DNA of 7,001 nucleotides from Labilithrix sp. (GTDB taxonomy: Bacteria; Myxococcota; Polyangia; Polyangiales; Polyangiaceae), in NCBI GenBank assembly GCA_028287035.1, contig JAQBQL010000034.1, forward strand, positions 1 to 7,001, written 5' to 3'. The position numbers and the translations under genes are program-made. Positions 5,256-7,001 of this stretch are shown in pieces (position 1 is the stretch's first letter; each line of letters opens with the position of its first letter). Below the pieces are notes generated by a model, which worked only from the letters and a program-made list of their open reading frames with translations, was not told the DNA's origin and ran no database searches.

Positions 5256-5684
5256 ATGAAGCCGGCGCCCTACCTCGTCTCGCTCGCGGGTCTGCTCGTC
5301 GCGGCGCTCGTGGCGGTGGCGGCCTGCGCGCGGAAGGAGGACGCGGCGGCGCTCCTCGGCGAGACGGGCACGACCAACGCGCTCCTCGCCCCGCAGGCCA
5401 GCTGCACGATGGTCGACCAGATCGGCACGTGCAACGAGTACCGGCGCGGCTCGAGCTTCGCCCTCGAGAAGTCGCTGTGCGAGGGGCTACGCGGCACGTT
5501 CCGCACCTCCGGCTGCGAGCGGAAGGGCGTCATCGCCTCGTGCGAGACGAGCGACGGCGAGATCAAGCGGTACTACGGCGGTGAGGTCGCTGGACCTCAC
5601 GCGCTCACCCTCGACGAGGCGAGCAGCGACTGCCGGGGCGAGCAGATGAAGGGCACGTTCACGCCCGAAAGCGTCGCGAAATAG
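5256..5684 (+). CDS. Small cysteine-rich lipoprotein of unknown function
   Basis: This 142-residue protein has a lipoprotein signal (residues 1-24, lipobox VAAC) and a mature part with regularly spaced cysteines: SCTMVDQIGTCNEY, SLCEGLRGTF, SGCERKGVIASCETSDG, KRYYGGEV, SDCRGEQMKGTF. The repeated C-x(3-5)-G-T-F and GC/SC pattern, with a Tyr-Tyr segment, looks like small extracytoplasmic lipoproteins often seen in myxobacteria. I know no function for them. Even numbers of mature cysteines besides the lipidated one suggest disulfides. The frame is open from an ATG at 5202, but I chose the ATG at 5256-5258. It places a normal Lys n-region directly before the hydrophobic core, whereas the extra 18 residues are highly charged. 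Only a weak purine-rich stretch (GAGAGCGGGAA) precedes it. The kinase gene follows after 15 nt in the same frame, so the two are probably co-transcribed. Confidence 0.8.
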   Translation: MKPAPYLVSLAGLLVAALVAVAACARKEDAAALLGETGTTNALLAPQASCTMVDQIGTCNEYRRGSSFALEKSLCEGLRGTFRTSGCERKGVIASCETSDGEIKRYYGGEVAGPHALTLDEASSDCRGEQMKGTFTPESVAK

Positions 5685-5699
5685 ACTACGGTCGGCGCC

Positions 5700-7001
5700 G
5701 TGAGCGCTCTCGAGCCGGGCAGTGTGCTCGGCAGCTACCGCATCCTCGCGCGACTCCGCGCGGGAGCGATGGGCGTGCTGTACCTTGCACGCCGGAACGG
5801 GACCACCGGGTTCTCGAGGCCGGTCGCCATCAAGGTGATTCATGATCACCTCGCCCAGGACAAACGGTTCGTCCGGATGTTCGTCGACGAGGCGAAGCTC
5901 TCGGCGTTCATCGACGACCCGAACGTGGTCCGCGTCGAGGAGTTCGGGCAGGCGGCCGGCCGGTACTACCTCGTCATGGAGTACGTGGACGGGGCGTCGC
6001 TCGCGCAGGTCCTCGGCGTCCTGAAGCGGCGCGGGCACATCCCCGTCGAGCAGGCGGTCGCCATCGCGATGCAGATCGCAGGCGGGCTGCACGGCGCGCA
6101 CGAGGCGACCGACGAGGCCGGCAAGCCCCTCGGGATCGTGCATCGCGACGTCAGCCCTCACAACGTCCTCCTCTCCTTCAAGGGGTACGTCCGCGTCATC
6201 GACTTCGGCATCGCCAAGGCGAGGCAGGTCGGCGGACAGACGAAGACCGGCTCGCTCCGCGGCAAGATCGCCTACATGCCCCCGGAGCAGGCACGCTCCG
6301 CGCGCACCGTCGATCGCCGCGCCGATCTGTACGGCGTGGGGCTCGTGCTGTGGGAGATGCTCACGTTGCGGCGGGTCTTCGACGCCGACACCGAGATCGC
6401 GATCCTGAACCAGATCCGCGACCCGCAGATCGCGCCTCCGAGCTCGTTCAACCCGGCGGTGCCTCCGGCGCTCGACGCGGTGGTGATGCGCACGCTCGCG
6501 CAGGACCCCGACGACCGGCCGGCCACCGGCACCGCCCTGCAGCGCGCCCTCGCGGAGGCGCTGCCCGCGGCGCTGCTCGTTCTCCCCGGCGATCTCGCGG
6601 GGCTCATGAAGAACGTGCGCGCCGCCGCGGAGGCGCTCGCCGGCGGAGAGGACGACGCCGCGCAGTACGGCGACGAGGTGAAGGCGAGCACGGGGACGTT
6701 CGCCGGAACCCTCCACGAGAGCGTGGAGCAGGCGAATGCGTCGCTCGGGGGCCGTGCGTCGCGACCCGACGACGAGGCGCCGGCCTCCGCACCCCCGCCT
6801 TCGTTCGTGCCGCTGCCGCCGCCCCCGTCGAGCCGCGGGAGCATTCCCCTCCCGGCCGCGCGGCCGAGCGTGCCCATCCGGGTGACGCCGCGCCTCCTGC
6901 CGAGCGATGGTGTCCGCGCGCTCGCTCCGTCCTCGCCTCCGACGCCTGCTTCGACGCCGGGCGTGCGCGCCGCGATGCAGACCGCCTCGGCCGCCCCGCC
7001 G
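5700..7001 (+). CDS. Eukaryote-like serine/threonine protein kinase, C-terminus cut by window edge
   Basis: 434 residues are visible with no stop. The Hanks-type kinase domain covers about 10-285. It has a glycine loop LRAGAMGVLYLA (G22 and G25 present, R20 in place of the first Gly), VAIK with K45, the helix-C Glu E64 in FVDEAKLSA, catalytic HRDVSPHN (D150, N155), DFG (D168), and KIAYMPPEQA in place of the usual APE. DRRADLYGVGLVLWEM follows. All catalytic residues are present, so it should phosphorylate Ser/Thr. After about residue 290 there is an Ala/Pro/Ser-rich, probably disordered linker that continues past the edge; a membrane segment or sensor domain may follow. The HRDVSPxN form is typical of the large myxobacterial kinase families. 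The GTG start (5700-5702) lies 15 nt after the lipoprotein stop, in the same frame and without a clear ribosome binding site. The substrate is unknown. Confidence 0.94.
   Translation, partial: MSALEPGSVLGSYRILARLRAGAMGVLYLARRNGTTGFSRPVAIKVIHDHLAQDKRFVRMFVDEAKLSAFIDDPNVVRVEEFGQAAGRYYLVMEYVDGASLAQVLGVLKRRGHIPVEQAVAIAMQIAGGLHGAHEATDEAGKPLGIVHRDVSPHNVLLSFKGYVRVIDFGIAKARQVGGQTKTGSLRGKIAYMPPEQARSARTVDRRADLYGVGLVLWEMLTLRRVFDADTEIAILNQIRDPQIAPPSSFNPAVPPALDAVVMRTLAQDPDDRPATGTALQRALAEALPAALLVLPGDLAGLMKNVRAAAEALAGGEDDAAQYGDEVKASTGTFAGTLHESVEQANASLGGRASRPDDEAPASAPPPSFVPLPPPPSSRGSIPLPAARPSVPIRVTPRLLPSDGVRALAPSSPPTPASTPGVRAAMQTASAAPP

Noticed and set aside
3832..5259. 475-codon open frame on the plus strand opposite miaB
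   Set aside because: It is fully antisense to an unmistakable miaB. Its translation is dominated by Arg, Ala, Gly, Glu and His without any domain, as expected from a GC-rich codon-position shadow.
5487..6716. 409-codon open frame on the minus strand opposite the kinase
   Set aside because: It is antisense to conserved kinase motifs and the lipoprotein end, has low-complexity composition, and contains no recognisable domain.
1..7001. Mobile elements, CRISPR arrays, tRNA or rRNA genes, phage or toxin-antitoxin modules
   Set aside because: No repeat arrays, transposase motifs, tRNA-like cloverleaf or rRNA signature was seen. Base composition appears uniform, with no sign of recent transfer.

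Overview
The window is about 70% G+C by eye, with codons ending mostly in G or C, frequent GTG/TTG starts, very short gaps and many small lipoproteins. A eukaryote-like Ser/Thr kinase of the 'HRDVSPxN' type, a free-standing small sigma-70 factor and a sigma-54-type promoter together point to a myxobacterium, most likely of the Polyangia/Sorangiineae side. This is inferred from gene style, not from a marker gene.

Layout. (1) Positions 1-1778, minus strand: a probable three-gene operon read right to left. It holds a 215-residue ECF-like sigma-70 factor, a lipoprotein with OB-fold-like segments (18-nt gap), and the start of another lipoprotein that runs off the left edge (5-nt gap). (2) Positions 1779-2028: a 250-bp divergent control region. 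It carries a near-consensus sigma-54 -24/-12 promoter facing the sigma gene and, about 100 bp further upstream, a 12-bp inverted repeat (GGCGTAACAATC) placed like an enhancer for a sigma-54 activator. (3) 2029-2502, plus strand: an RlpA-family lipoprotein that ends 3 bp from a convergent XRE-type regulator (2506-3084, minus). That regulator has a palindrome CTTAGC-N4-GCTAAG just upstream of its start. (4) 3194-5157, minus strand: miaB (tRNA methylthiotransferase) followed by a gamma-class carbonic anhydrase gene, with a 4-bp ATGA overlap. (5) 5256-7001, plus strand: a small Cys-rich lipoprotein followed after 15 nt by a Ser/Thr protein kinase that runs off the right edge.

How it fits together. 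miaB and the carbonic anhydrase are housekeeping genes. The rest looks like a signalling and envelope neighbourhood: sigma factor with lipoproteins, RlpA lipoprotein, DNA-binding regulator, lipoprotein with kinase. The best evidence for something beyond routine genes is the control architecture: a sigma-54 promoter and palindromic upstream site controlling an alternative sigma factor operon, and the probable self-regulation site of the XRE gene. I found no CRISPR array, insertion sequence, tRNA, rRNA or clear defence or secondary-metabolite system. No stretch over 300 bp lacks a gene.
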